A stretch of DNA of 64,000 bases. Origin: Paramoeba atlantica (Eukaryota > Discosea). A model generated the notes under the pieces. It did not search any database. It had not been told where the DNA came from and saw only the letters and a program-made list of their open reading frames with translations. A program made the translations under genes and the position numbers. Below, one piece after another: positions 33,213-43,503 of the stretch (its first letter is position 1; every line of letters starts with the position of its first letter). The stretch spans positions 1 to 64,000 of the forward strand of contig CDRNVI010000138.1 of the NCBI GenBank assembly GCA_977017575.1, in the 5' to 3' direction.

Positions 33213-33650
33213 TTTTGAAGAATTGGTTTTTGAAGTGTGAGTTGTTTTGTTTTTGTTTGCAGTTGTATATTGGTGTTTTGGTTTTGGGGACGAGGGGGAG
33301 GAGTGGTGTTTGAGGAGGTCTCTTCTTGGTTCTGTTTCTGATTATTGTTCTCGGCATTCTTTTTGTGCTGTTCTTCTTGTGTGAGAGAAGATGGTTTTGA
33401 AGCATTAGTTTTTGGAGAATTGGTTTTGAAGAATTGGTTTTGGAGAATTGGTTTTGGAGAATTGGTTTTTGAAGTGTGAGTTGTTTTGTTTTTGTTTGCA
33501 GTTGTATATTGGTGTTTTGGTTTTGGGGATGAGGGGGAGGACTGGTGTTTGAGGAGGTCTCTTCTTGGTTCTGTTTCTGATTGTTGTTCGAGGCATTCTT
33601 TTTGTGCTGTTCTTCTTGTGTGAGAGAAGATGGTTTTGAAGAATTAGTTT
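33066..33650 (+). repeat. Tandem decayed copies of the USP 3' coding segment
   Basis: The segment beginning CAGTTGTATATTG at 33066 (inside the USP gene) recurs at 33260 and 33499. Each copy includes the GGGGACGAGGGGGAGGA nucleotide-binding region, the TCTGATT(A/G)TTGTTC stretch and the TGTGCTGTTCTTCTTGTG end. The extra copies carry a 2-bp insertion (GTGGTGTTTGAGG instead of GTGGTTTGAGG) that shifts the frame. Copies 1 and 2 are separated by 194 bp and copies 2 and 3 by 239 bp, the difference being amplified GGAGAATTGGTTTT units. Copies 2 and 3 are outside any functional frame. Confidence 0.9.
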
Positions 33651-34190
33651 TTTTTTGTGGGGGGAAGAAAGGGGAAAAGGAAGGGGAAGAAAGGGGAAAG
33701 AAAGGGGGAAGGAAAGGGGAAGGAAAGGAAAAGAAAGATTCACAAAAACAAAAACAAAAATAATTATATTATCCACAAAAAATTTTTCTCAAAGAAAAGT
33801 TGTTTCTCAAAATCACATTGTTTCTTTCTCTTTCTTTCTCCTCTCTCTCTCTCTCTCTCTGATAAAAAAAGAAAACTGGATCAGAAAAGGAAAAAAAATT
33901 TGGATCAAAAAAATTCTCTTTTTTTTGGGACATTTTTTTCTCTTTTTTCTCTCTTTTTTTCTCTCTTTTTTTCTCCTTTTTTTCTCTCCTTTTTCTCTCT
34001 TTTCTGGGTCTCTTTTTTTTTTTTTTTGAGTTTTGTTGTTAAAGGTTCTGTTGTCTTGTTTTTTTTTTTTAGGATTTATTGAATTCCTATTTTCCCCAAG
34101 GTTTTTCTTTTCTTCTTTTTCTTCTTTTTCTTCTTTTTCTTTTTTTCTTTAAAAAAAAAAAAATAAACAAATAAATAATAATAGACAAAG
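33651..34190. other. Purine then pyrimidine simple repeats before TBC1D23
   Basis: From 33653 to 33745 the plus strand is GGGGAAGGAAA-type purine repeat. From 33810 to 34150 it is mostly T/C (TCTCTTTTTT units). No gene was seen. The pyrimidine block ends just before the TBC1D23 start codon and may belong to its promoter, leader, or a leader intron. Confidence 0.5.
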
Positions 34191-35813
34191 ATGGAAGATG
34201 AAGAAAACTATTTTGTAATTGACGAAGAAGAAGATGAAGAAGAAGAAGACGATTTTCACCATGTTGTTGTTGAAGATGACCACCTTTTCTTTGAAGATGA
34301 AATTCATCTTTCTTCTTCTTCTTCTCCTCCTCCTCCATCGCCTTCTTCTTCTTCTTCTTCTTCTTCTTCTTCTTCTTCTTCTTCTTCTTCTTCCTCTTCC
34401 TCCTCTTCTCCCTCTTCTTCTTCTTCTTCCTCTTCTCCTTCTACTGCTTCTCCATCCTCCTCTAAAGTAATTCCTTCTCCTTCTCCCTCTCCTTCTCCCT
34501 CTCCTTCTCCCTCTCTTTCTCCTTCTCCTTCTCCCTCTCTTTCTCCTTCTCCTTCTCCCTCTCCCTCTCCCTCTCCTCCTCTTCCTTCCTCTTCTCCTTC
34601 TCTCCCTCAATCGTCTTCCCAAGAAAATCCTTCTCCTTCTTCTTCTTCTTCTTCTTCCTCTCTTCCCTCTTCTCCATCTCTTTCACTCCCAACAGAAAAG
34701 AAACCAAATCAAGAAATAAGTTTAAAAGAAAAAGAAAAAGAAAAAGAAAAAGAAAGAAAGAAAGAAGTAACTTCAAAAGAAATAAGTTTAAAAGAAAAAG
34801 AAGAAGAAGAAGAAAGAAAGAAAGAAATTAGTATCAAAGAAATGGAAAAAAATCTAGAAATGTGTTTAAAAGAAACAGAAGAAACAGGACAAAAAGAAGG
34901 ATTGAGAAGAGAATGTTCCAAAAATCCTCTTCTTTTTCTCTCTTCTCCTTCTCTCTCTTCTTCTTCTCTTCCTTCTTCTTCTCTTCCTTCTTCTTCTTCT
35001 TCTTTTTCTTCTTCTTCTTCTTTTTCTCTTTCTTCTTCTTCTTATTTTTCTTCTTTTTCTTCTTTTCGTTTTCGTGTTTGGGCTGCTCTTTTAGGTTTTG
35101 TTTTTTGTTTTATTTTTTATTTTTTGTTTTATTTTTTTTATTTTTTAATTTTAATTTTTTTTGAATTCATTTAAAATTTAAAAATGATATTTTTAAATCA
35201 ATGATTTTATTAATTCTTATTTATCCAAAGAACATTCTTTTTCTTTTCTTTTTCTTTTTCTTTTCTTTTTCTTTTCTTTTTCTTTTCTTTTCTTTTTCTT
35301 TTTCTTTTCTTTTCTTTTTCTTTTTCTTTTCTTTTCTTTTTCTTTTTCTTTTCTTTTCTTTTCTTTTTCTTTTCTTTTCTATTAATTAAAAAACAAAAAA
35401 AAAAAAAACAGATGTGCATTTAGTGGATGGTTTTAACCAAGAAGAAATAATCGAAAAAAAATTAATTCATTCTCCAAATTATGAAAAGTTGGAAGAAGAA
35501 GTTGAAGAAGAATTGACAAATTGTTTTGTTTTTTCGAAATGTTCTTCTTTTCTTTCGAATGTTTGTTTTGTTTTGGATCGTTTTCTTTCTTTGTTTTCTC
35601 TTTCTTATGAGGTTTTCTTTTTTTGTTTTATTTTTTGTTTTATTTTTTGTTTTATTTATTTATTTATTTATTTATTTATTTTATTTTATTCTTGATTTCT
35701 TCTTGATAATGATTGTCAATTTATTAATAAATAAAAATAAAAACAGAAAGGGATGGCTACAATTGTAGCCCCATTTGTTTTACTTGTTATTGGTTTGTTT
35801 CTCTTTTATGTGA

Positions 35814-35844
<31 letters not shown>

Positions 35845-38800
35845 ACACATCCATACATAATAAAATAAAATAAAATAAAAATAAAATAAAAATAAAAAAA
35901 TAAAAAAATAAAAAAATAAAAAAATAAAAAAATAAAAAAAATAAAAAAAAATTTAAAAATTTAAAAATTAAAAAATTAAAAAATTAAAAAAAAAAATAGA
36001 AGAAGCAAAAGAAGACGGAAGAACAACAGGAAAAGATGTCATCCATCTTTCTTTTCTTTTCTTTTTGGCTTTTTTAAAGAAATTTGTGACTGGCGGTAAA
36101 TTTGATCTTCCTTCTTTTTCTTTTTCTTCTTCTAATTCCAGACAATCTCTTTTTAGGTTTTTTTTTTGTTTTTTTTGAATTCCTTTTTTTGAATTCTTTT
36201 TTTTTTGAATTCTTTTTTGATTTGTTGTTGTTTTTTTTCTTCTTCTTTATTTTTCGTAAAACACAATTTTTTTTTTCTTATCTTCTTTCCTCCCCTCCAA
36301 TTCTTTCTCTTATCCTCTTCTCCCTCCCTCTCTCTCTTTCCCTTCTCTCTCTCTCTCTCTCCTCCAAAAAAACAAAAAAAAAAAAAAAAGATTGTTACTT
36401 CAATACCACGACAACGAACTAGGAAAAAAAATCGAAGAAAAAACGCTCTCAGAATTCCAAAGAAAAAGAACCTTCCGAAACCACCTCCCTCTCATCTCTT
36501 TCTCTTCTCTCTCTCTTCTCTTTCTCTTCTACGACTGGGTCATCATCTCCGGGGATGTCTCTCTCTTCCCCTTTCTCTCTCTCTCTCATCTTCTCTCTTC
36601 TCGGGAGGTGTTTTTTGATGTTTCTTTCTCTTTGGAAAGAGTGGTTGATCATCTTTCTGATTGGGGTGTCACTTCTGAGAGGGAGCTTTCTTCTCTTTTT
36701 GATTCTGTCAATCGGATCCGTTCTCTCACTCCTCGCTCTTTTAATCGCTTTTTTGTCTCTTGTCTTCTTCAACAAGGTTTTGTTTTTTTGTTTTTTTGTT
36801 TTTTTTATTTTTATTTTTTTTAAAATGTTGTTGTTGAATTTTGTTTTTTGTTTTTTGTCATTAAATTATTAATTAAATTATCAATTAAAATAATAATTCT
36901 AAAAATAAAAAATAAAATTTTAAAAAAAACAGAGGATTACAAATGGGTGGAGAAGTGTTTAAGAGAAGCCCCTTGTTTACCCATCATTGCCTCTGAGATT
37001 GTACTAGGTTCTCTTTATTTTTTTTTTATAAAAAAAATCTTTTTGAATCCATATTGACTAATTTTCTCTCTCTCTCTCTCCCTCTCTCTCTTCTCTCTTC
37101 TCTCTCTTCTCTCTCTCTCTCCTCTCTCTCTTCTCTCTCTCCCTTTTCTAAAACACCAGAAACAGAGAAAAGAAAAAAAGGAGAAAAAGGAGAAAAAAAG
37201 CACAAAAAATTTCTCCTAATAGATCTGAGAGACAAAGAATCTTTCGAGAGAGGACACCTCCCAACAGCTCTCCATGTCCCATTTCAAAAAGACAATTTTT
37301 TATCTTTTGAGAAAGAAATGAAAGAAGTTCTTCTTTCTTTGGAGAATACTTCTATTATTGTTGCTTTGTGTGCTTATGGTCCTCCTTTTCCGCATTCGCA
37401 GGAGTCTTCTTTTTCTTCTTCTTCTTCTTCTTCTTCTTCTTCTTCTTCTCTTTCTTCTTCTCTTTCTTCTTCTTCTTCTCTTTCTCTCTGTGTTGTTGAT
37501 GAGCTTGTTATTCGTGCAGCGCCAATCTTGATGCAATTGGGAGTTGTTAATTTGGGTTTTGTTTTGGATGGTTATGCTGCTTTTCATCAAGTACTTTTTT
37601 TTTTTTTCTTCTTCTTCTTCTTTTCTCCTTTTTCTTTTTCTTTCTCTTTTCTTTTTACTTTCTGTCTCTTTTTATTTTCTTTCTTTTGTTTTGCTGATAA
37701 GACAATAAGACAAACCATTGATCAAAATGGATCACAATTTCCGAAACAAAAGAATATTTATTGACCTCTTTTTTTGAAAATAGCTTTGGGCTGATGAGCG
37801 AAATCGAAAAGGAATGATCGAAGAAGGAGAAGTTGTTGAATTAGTTTCACATGACCAAGAAAAATGTCCTTTATGTTTTTTGAATTCTTCTGGCAATCCC
37901 ACTCAATATTTCTCTGGTTTTGTTTTCTTTCTTTTTTTCTCTCTCTTGAAAATGAGGGGGGGTGGTTTGTTTTGTTTTTAACCTTTCACAAAACAGAAAC
38001 GTTTGATCAATTTCTTAAAGGAGCAGAAGAAGAAGTTGAAAGTATTCAACATTTTCTCCAAGATCTCTTGACTTTCGAGAGTCAAGAAGATGATGATGAA
38101 CAACAAACCGAAGAGGAGAAAGGAAGCACAACAGAAAGTGAAAGTGATGGATGGGCGGCAGTAGTAAAGTACTCTTCTGCTTTATCTGAGAAAGTCCTCT
38201 CAGATGATACACGCCAAGGCTTGGGTTATCTTTGGAATGGTGTTTGGGGAGATTCTCCTGATTCCTCTCAACCTTTACCACCTTCTTCCTCCTCCGCTTC
38301 CTCTTTATCTTCTTCATCATCTCCTTCGTCTTCCTCTCCTTCTTCATCTTCGTCTTCGTCTTCATCTCCCTCATCATCTCCCTCTTCATCCTCACCCTCT
38401 CCCTCTTCAGTGACTTCCTCTTCATCTCCTTCTTCATCATCATCGACTTTCTCTTCCTCTTCCTCTTCCTCTTCCTCTTCCTCTTCCTCTTCAAGCACAT
38501 CACCACCAACAACCACAACAAGTACCTCATCAAAACCACAGATCCCGAATGTAATCACAAAAGTTGAAGGAACACTCGAAAAATGGTTGGGATACAAAGG
38601 CGCAACAGACTTTCCATGTCAATTCCTTGAAACAGATTCAACAACAACAACAACAACAATGGGGATATTTTTGATCACATTGACACATCTTTATGTTGCT
38701 CCTGCACCTGACTTAATTACAGAGAGTGTCCAAGGAGAAAGAATGTCGCTGATGCATTTGTTGAGAGTTGGATCAGACCAAAAGTCACCCGCCACTCTTT

Positions 38801-38952
38801 CATTTTATTTCAGAGGAGGAGCTGGAGGAACTGAGTTGGTTCGGAAATACGATTTTTTTGACAATAGAAAGGAAGTCATCCAACTTGTGAGTGAACGTTT
38901 CTCAGCTTTGCGAGAACAAGTCATCAAACAAATGGAAAGATCAAAAAAATAA
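34191..38952 (+). CDS. TBC1D23: TBC1D23-like protein (TBC, rhodanese, C-terminal domain)
   Basis: ATG 34191 opens an acidic leader (MEDEENYFVIDEEEDE), then very long Ser/Pro runs (34310-34690) and Lys/Glu repeats. The TBC domain is split over several introns: RFRVWAALL, a stretch starting VHLVDGFNQ, GMATIVAPFVLLVIGLFLFY, FKKFVTGGKFDLP-like sequence near 36080, and LFRLLLQYHDNELGKKIEEK. The last matches the TBC1D23 family well once exons ending near 36155 and starting near 36391 are joined. A rhodanese-like domain follows (LLIDLRDKESFERGHLPTAL, FVLDGYAAFHQ), then a CPLC pair, an acidic linker, more Ser runs and the C-terminal domain (LEKWLGYKGATDFPCQFLE ... HLYVAPAP ... FRGGAGGTELVRKYDF). TBC1D23 bridges golgin-captured endosome vesicles at the trans-Golgi and is considered GAP-inactive. 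Splicing in the repeat tracts is uncertain. Confidence 0.85.
35233..35995 (+). repeat. Simple-repeat introns of TBC1D23: (TTTTC)n and (AAAAAAT)n
   Basis: 35233-35385 is a tandem TTTTCTTTTCTTTTTC tract within the intron preceding the VHLVDGFNQ exon. 35636-35690 is TTTTATTTATTTATT-like. 35814-35995 runs from (AAAT)n through (AAAAT)n to (AAAAAAT)n, with the unit growing by one A in steps. These lie in introns and contain no coding sequence. Confidence 0.8.
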
Positions 38953-39123
38953 GAATGAACAAATCAAAAAACACTCCCCTCTTTATCCCCTTTCTTTTTT
39001 TTTTTTCCAAAACAAACCCCAAAACTTTTTCATTCCAAAAAAAAAAAAAAGATTCACAAAAAACAAAAACAAAAAAAAAAACAGTCAGTCCTTTTGTTTT
39101 ATTATTTCCGAGCCTGTTCAAGT

Positions 39124-40130
39124 TTACTCTTCACGGCCACCACGAGATCCACCTCGTCCGAAGCCACCTCGTCCGAAGCCACCACGGCCAAAGCCACCAC
39201 GGCCACGTCCCTCACCACGTCCTCCTTGACCTCCTTCAGTGCGACCCTCCCCTCGACGCTAAAGGATTTAAAAATCAATGAAAGAAAAAGAAAGGGAGAG
39301 AGAGAGAGAAAGGGAGAGGGAGAGGAGAAGAGGAATATAATATTGTTTCAAAAAAAAAATAAGGGATGGGGGGGGGTTGAAATCAATATTGTTCAAAAAT
39401 AGGATAGAGAGCGTGTGTGATATTTTGGAGAGGAAAAAAATAAAGAAAGAAAAATAAAGAAAAATCAAGAGGAGAAGAGAAGAGAGAGAAAAGAAAAAAA
39501 CGAACGAAAGAAGGCTCAAAAGCACCAGGAGCACGACCCAACTTTCTATCATCAGAGAAAGGACGAGAGCGATCACCACCTTGGCGAGAACGATCACCAC
39601 CTTGGCGAGCAGGAGCTTGACGGACAGGAGCCTTTTGTCGAGATTTTGGGAGGACATCAGGGTCAACTCCGAGGTAGTCTCTCAAATAGGCAATCCCCTC
39701 TTCAGTTAAATAGTAATAATACCACATCCAAGAGAAGTTTGTGCGAACGTAACCACGAGAGGTCAATGATTGCATTGCCTTGATCACGTAAAGGTTACGG
39801 ACTTCGAGGTTGTGATGTTTGGGGATGTTGAAGTCCTTTCGGGCAACCAAGGTTCCCTCTGTGGGGAGAGAAAAAAAAAAAAAGGAAACTCAATTTTTGG
39901 TGGAGATTTGAAAAAGAGGAGAAACACACTCAAATTCCTCTTTACCAGGACAACAATGTCACCTCAATGGGCAAAGTCACAACAACAACAAAAAAAACAC
40001 CAAAAAATCCCATTTTTTGGGAAAAAAAAAAATGTCCAGACAAAAAAAAAGAAGAGAAAGGGGATGAGAAAAAAGAACCTCGAAAGAGAGCTTCATAGAT
40101 GACAAGGCGGTCCTTCTTGGGGATAAGCAT
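39124..40130 (-). CDS. RPS10: 40S ribosomal protein eS10
   Basis: ATG 40130 opens MLIPKKDRLVIYEALFREGT after one intron is removed. The core YVIKAMQSLTSRGYVRTNFSW, YYYLTEEGIAYLRDYLGV and VDPDVLPKSR is characteristic of eS10. The C-terminal tail is rich in Arg/Gly/Gln with repeated RQGGDRS and RGGFG units encoded in a near-tandem repeat (39140-39235). It ends GGREE at TAA 39126-39124. A second intron (about 39258-39515) precedes the tail and contains low-complexity GA tracts. It is a small-subunit ribosomal protein near the mRNA entry side. Confidence 0.96.
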
Positions 40131-40562
40131 CCTGGGCAACGCCGAAAGAGAAAAAGGGAAAGAGGAAACTGTACTACTCTTCTTCTTTTTTGATATCTTT
40201 TTGTAAAGTAATACCACTTTGATTTTCACTATTTTTGAGATGAAAATACTCTTTGTCGACGCTTGAACGCACGAAGGGAACCAACTCTCATAGTAAATTA
40301 TTATGAAAAAGTCCATACCAAAAGTTAAAAGCTGATGTCATTTTCGTCGATGTCACCTTTTTTTATTTTACTGTAAAACTCACTAAAATAAAAATTGGGG
40401 TGTCCATTTTCATTGGGACTCCCGAAAAAGCGCTCCAAAAAATTGCTAAATATTTTTCGTCTGCCAACTGAGGCGAATTTTGTTCTCTTTCTCAATTTTC
40501 TTGTGTTTCTTTCTTTTTTTTTTATTTTTTTGACATCTTTCTTCTGTTCCAAAAAAGAAAAT
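40131..40562. promoter_or_regulatory. Divergent region between RPS10 and RPN7
   Basis: This 432-bp gap separates two divergent housekeeping genes. A T/C-rich stretch lies immediately before the RPN7 ATG (40478-40550). A GTCGACG/CGTCGATG-type motif occurs at about 40255-40262 and 40347-40355. No RNA gene was seen. Confidence 0.4.
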
Positions 40563-42225
40563 ATGGCTTCTGAAGGTCACCCACTTGAACAAACACCTCC
40601 TTTGTATTTGACCGATCGTCGATTTCTTTTGACTTGTAGTGATGATGTTGTGAGTCCCCAAGAAAAAGAAACACACAAACGTTTTCTCTTGGAGGAGATC
40701 GAGAAGAAAGGTTTTTTGTTCTGTTTTTTTTTTTTTCAAAACAAAGTTGGAGATATCGTTCACTTTTCTTCTTCTCTATCTATGATAGAGAGAGAGTCTC
40801 TTTCCTGAAATTTTTCATTCATCTTAGGTATGGTTCATCTCTACCTTGCTCTTTGTGATCAATTCAAATGGGCCAAAGACGAGAAGAAAGTTGATGAGAT
40901 GAAAGAAAAAAACTCGAAAATTGTTGAAGGATTGAAGAACAAAATCGAAGATGCTGTGGAGAACTTTGGTGAAAGTGAAGTCAGAGAAGCAACCTTAGCA
41001 GAAGCTGAACATTATTGCCGAATTGTGGATAAAGAAAACGCAGTAAATGCGTATCGAGAAACTCTTTCAAAAACAATTGGAAAAGGTGAAAAACTTGACA
41101 TTGTCTTTTCATTAATTCGGTTGGGTTTCTTTTGGCGTGATTCCCCTCTTATTTTGAGAAACATTGAGCAAGCCAAAGATCTTCTTGTCACTGGTGGTGA
41201 TTGGGATCGAAAAAATCGTCTCCATGCTTATGAAGGTTTTTTTCTTTTAACTTTTCTTTTTTTTTCTTTTTTTTTTTTGGTGAGGGAGGGAGGGAGGAAG
41301 GGAGGGAGGTGGCGGGTTGTATTTTGTTTTTGGCATTTCTTGTGTTAAAAGGCCGATTTGGGTGGGTATTTTTTTTTTAATGAAAAAAAAACCCAAGAAG
41401 AACATAATTTTTCTTTCTTTTTTCGAGAACACACAACCAAAAATTCTCACCGTCACACAAACAACAACAGGTCTTTACTTCATGTCAATTCGTTCATGGG
41501 ATGAGGCAGCCACGTTGTTCCTTGAAACTCTTGCTACATACACTTGCACTGAATTGTTCGAGTACAAACGTTTCATCTTTTACACTGTGGTGCTGTCGTT
41601 GGTGACTCTTCCTCGTCCAGCTCTCAAGAAAAGGATTCTTGAATCTCCTGAAGTTCACGGTGTAATTGACGAGATTCCCAGTCTTGGAGATTTGATTAAT
41701 TCATTCTATAATGCCGAGTATCGTCTCTTCTTTCAATCACTTGGTGTCATTGTTGATCAGCTCAAAAAAGATCGGTATTTAAGTAATTTTGCTGGGTACT
41801 TTTGTCGAGAGATGAGAATCAAAGCGTACAATCAATTACTTGAATCCTATCGTTCTCTTCAAATCCGCAACGTCGCAGATCAATTTGGAGTCACTCCTGA
41901 GTTTATTGATACTGATCTTTCACGTTTCATTTACTCTGGACGTGTGTACTGTAAGATTGATGCTGTTCGTGGGATTATTGAGACCTCTCGTCATGACGTT
42001 AAAAATACTCATTATCAGGTTATTTTTCTTTAACCCATTTTCTTCTTTAACCCATTTTCTTCTCATTTTTTCTTTCCTGAACGTGGGAATTTTCATTTTT
42101 TTATTGTTGCTTTTTTTTTGCTTTTTTTTTTTGAACTAAATTTCTTTTTGTTTGACTAGATGACTTTGAAATCTGGAGACAATCTCATGCACCGAGTCCA
42201 GAAATTATCTCGTGTGATTATCTGA
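40563..42225 (+). CDS. PSMD6: 26S proteasome regulatory subunit RPN7
   Basis: ATG 40563 opens MASEGHPLEQTPPLYLTD. Introns near 40712-40827, 41235-41470 and 42018-42160 are removed. Helical repeats (EATLAEAEHYCRIVDKENAV, KLDIVFSLIRLGFFW) are followed by GLYFMSIRSWDEAATLFLE and a C-terminal PCI domain (YLSNFAGYFCREMRIKAYNQ, SLQIRNVADQFGVTPEFID, SGRVYCKIDAVRGIIET). The ending LMHRVQKLSRVII matches Rpn7/PSMD6. It is a lid subunit of the 19S regulatory particle. The stop at 42225 lies 79 bp from the end of the convergent V-ATPase gene. Confidence 0.96.
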
Positions 42226-42304
42226 TTCAAAACAAATCCCCTTTTACAACAACAAACAAAAAAAGTATAAAAAAATTCTAAAAAAAAATATAAGTTTATG
42301 TTTT

Positions 42305-43099
42305 TTAATTTTCTCTAATACCCATCATACCCTGGACTCGAGTCATCAAAGAATCTTTTTCAATATCATAAGGATGAGTCTTTGATGGGATCTCAAGAAT
42401 TGTTGGGAGAGCGCTCGCCCGATTTTCTGTGAGTTCGAAATATTCATCAATTGCCCCTCGAATTTCGTTGGCAATCTAAAAAGGAAGAGGAAACAATTTC
42501 AGAAAAAAGAATCTCGAAAGTAAAAAATCAGACTCTATTTTTATACGAAAAAAACAAACGTATTGGTTAATCAAAAGAATAGCAATGTCATCTCGACGAG
42601 TAAAAGTACGGAATGCATTCTCAATTTGTCCTTGGGTGGTCTCTGTCGAAAGAAAAGACAAAAAAAAAGGTCAAAAAAGATATAAGAACTCGAAAAAAAA
42701 GTCATTTCTTTCTCTCTAGATCCGAAGAATCAAAATTATCAAAAAGATTTGAACTTGAACTGACGAGGAAGAAGTTGTTTTTAAAAGATTCTTTTCTTTG
42801 CATATCACTTTCACCAATTCCGGTCAATAAAAATCCGGTAATTGTGTCCTATGAGAGGCCAAAGAAGAAAGAGAGAGAGAGAGAGATAGAATAAAGAGAT
42901 AAAAAGAGTCAAAATCTCAGAAGTGGAGGGAGTCGAAGAATAAGTTCAACAGCGGGAAGAAAGAGGTGGAAAAAAGAGAAAAAAAAGGGAAGGAAGAAAA
43001 GAGAGGTCTCAAAGAGTGAAAAGGATAGAAAAGAAAAAAGACCTCATCACCAATAACAGAAACGAGGTTACCATCTTGATTTCCGATCAACTTTGCCAT
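42305..43099 (-). CDS. ATP6V1F: V-type ATPase subunit F
   Basis: ATG 43099 opens MAKLIGNQDGNLVSVIGDE. The next exon reads DTITGFLLTGIGESDMQRK, then an unusually long Ser/Asn/Phe-rich loop, then ETTQGQIENAFRTFTRRDDI, AILLINQYIANEIRGAIDEY and ILEIPSKTHPYDIEKDS. It ends RVQGMMGIREN. The DTVTGF-like start, the TTREDIAI-like helix and the ILEIPSK-HPYD signature identify subunit F (Vma7), which sits in the central rotor stalk of the V1 sector. The loop after MQRK is longer than in the animal protein, where only a few residues separate these motifs. Confidence 0.95.
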
Positions 43100-43503
43100 T
43101 TTTTTGTTTTTTTGAACCCACAAGAAAAGAAAAAGAAAAAGAAAAAGAAAAAAACACGATTTGCCACGGCAAAAAGAAAAAAGAGCAGACAAATCATTAG
43201 AGCTCTAATTTTAGCTCTTGCCAAGAGTTTTCTCGAAAAGTTGCCAGTTTTTTTGATTTTTCTTTTTCTCATTTTTCCATATCTCCAACTTTTTAAAAAG
43301 ACTTGGAATAGGAAGGGTCGAAAAGGAGCAAATGGCTAATTGAACCGTTTCTTTTTTTTGATTTTACAACGCTTGGACAACTTTGAAAGGAAAAAAAAGA
43401 GGTCCCACTTCTCCTCTTCCTCCTTTTCTCTTTCTTCTTCCTCTCCTTTCTCTCTCTCTCTCTCTTTCTCTCTTTCTCTCCACTGGAGTCCAAAAAAACA
43501 CCG
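43100..43503. promoter_or_regulatory. Divergent region between ATP6V1F and the LRR gene
   Basis: This 404-bp gap includes an A-rich stretch next to the V-ATPase start, a GCTCTAATTTTAGCTCTTG partial repeat at about 43201-43219 and a CT-rich tract (43405-43482) just before the LRR-protein ATG. No gene was seen; the frames here encode simple repeats. Confidence 0.4.

Noticed and set aside
34149..34622. 157-codon minus-strand Arg/Gly frame
   Set aside because: Antisense shadow of the TBC1D23 serine tract.
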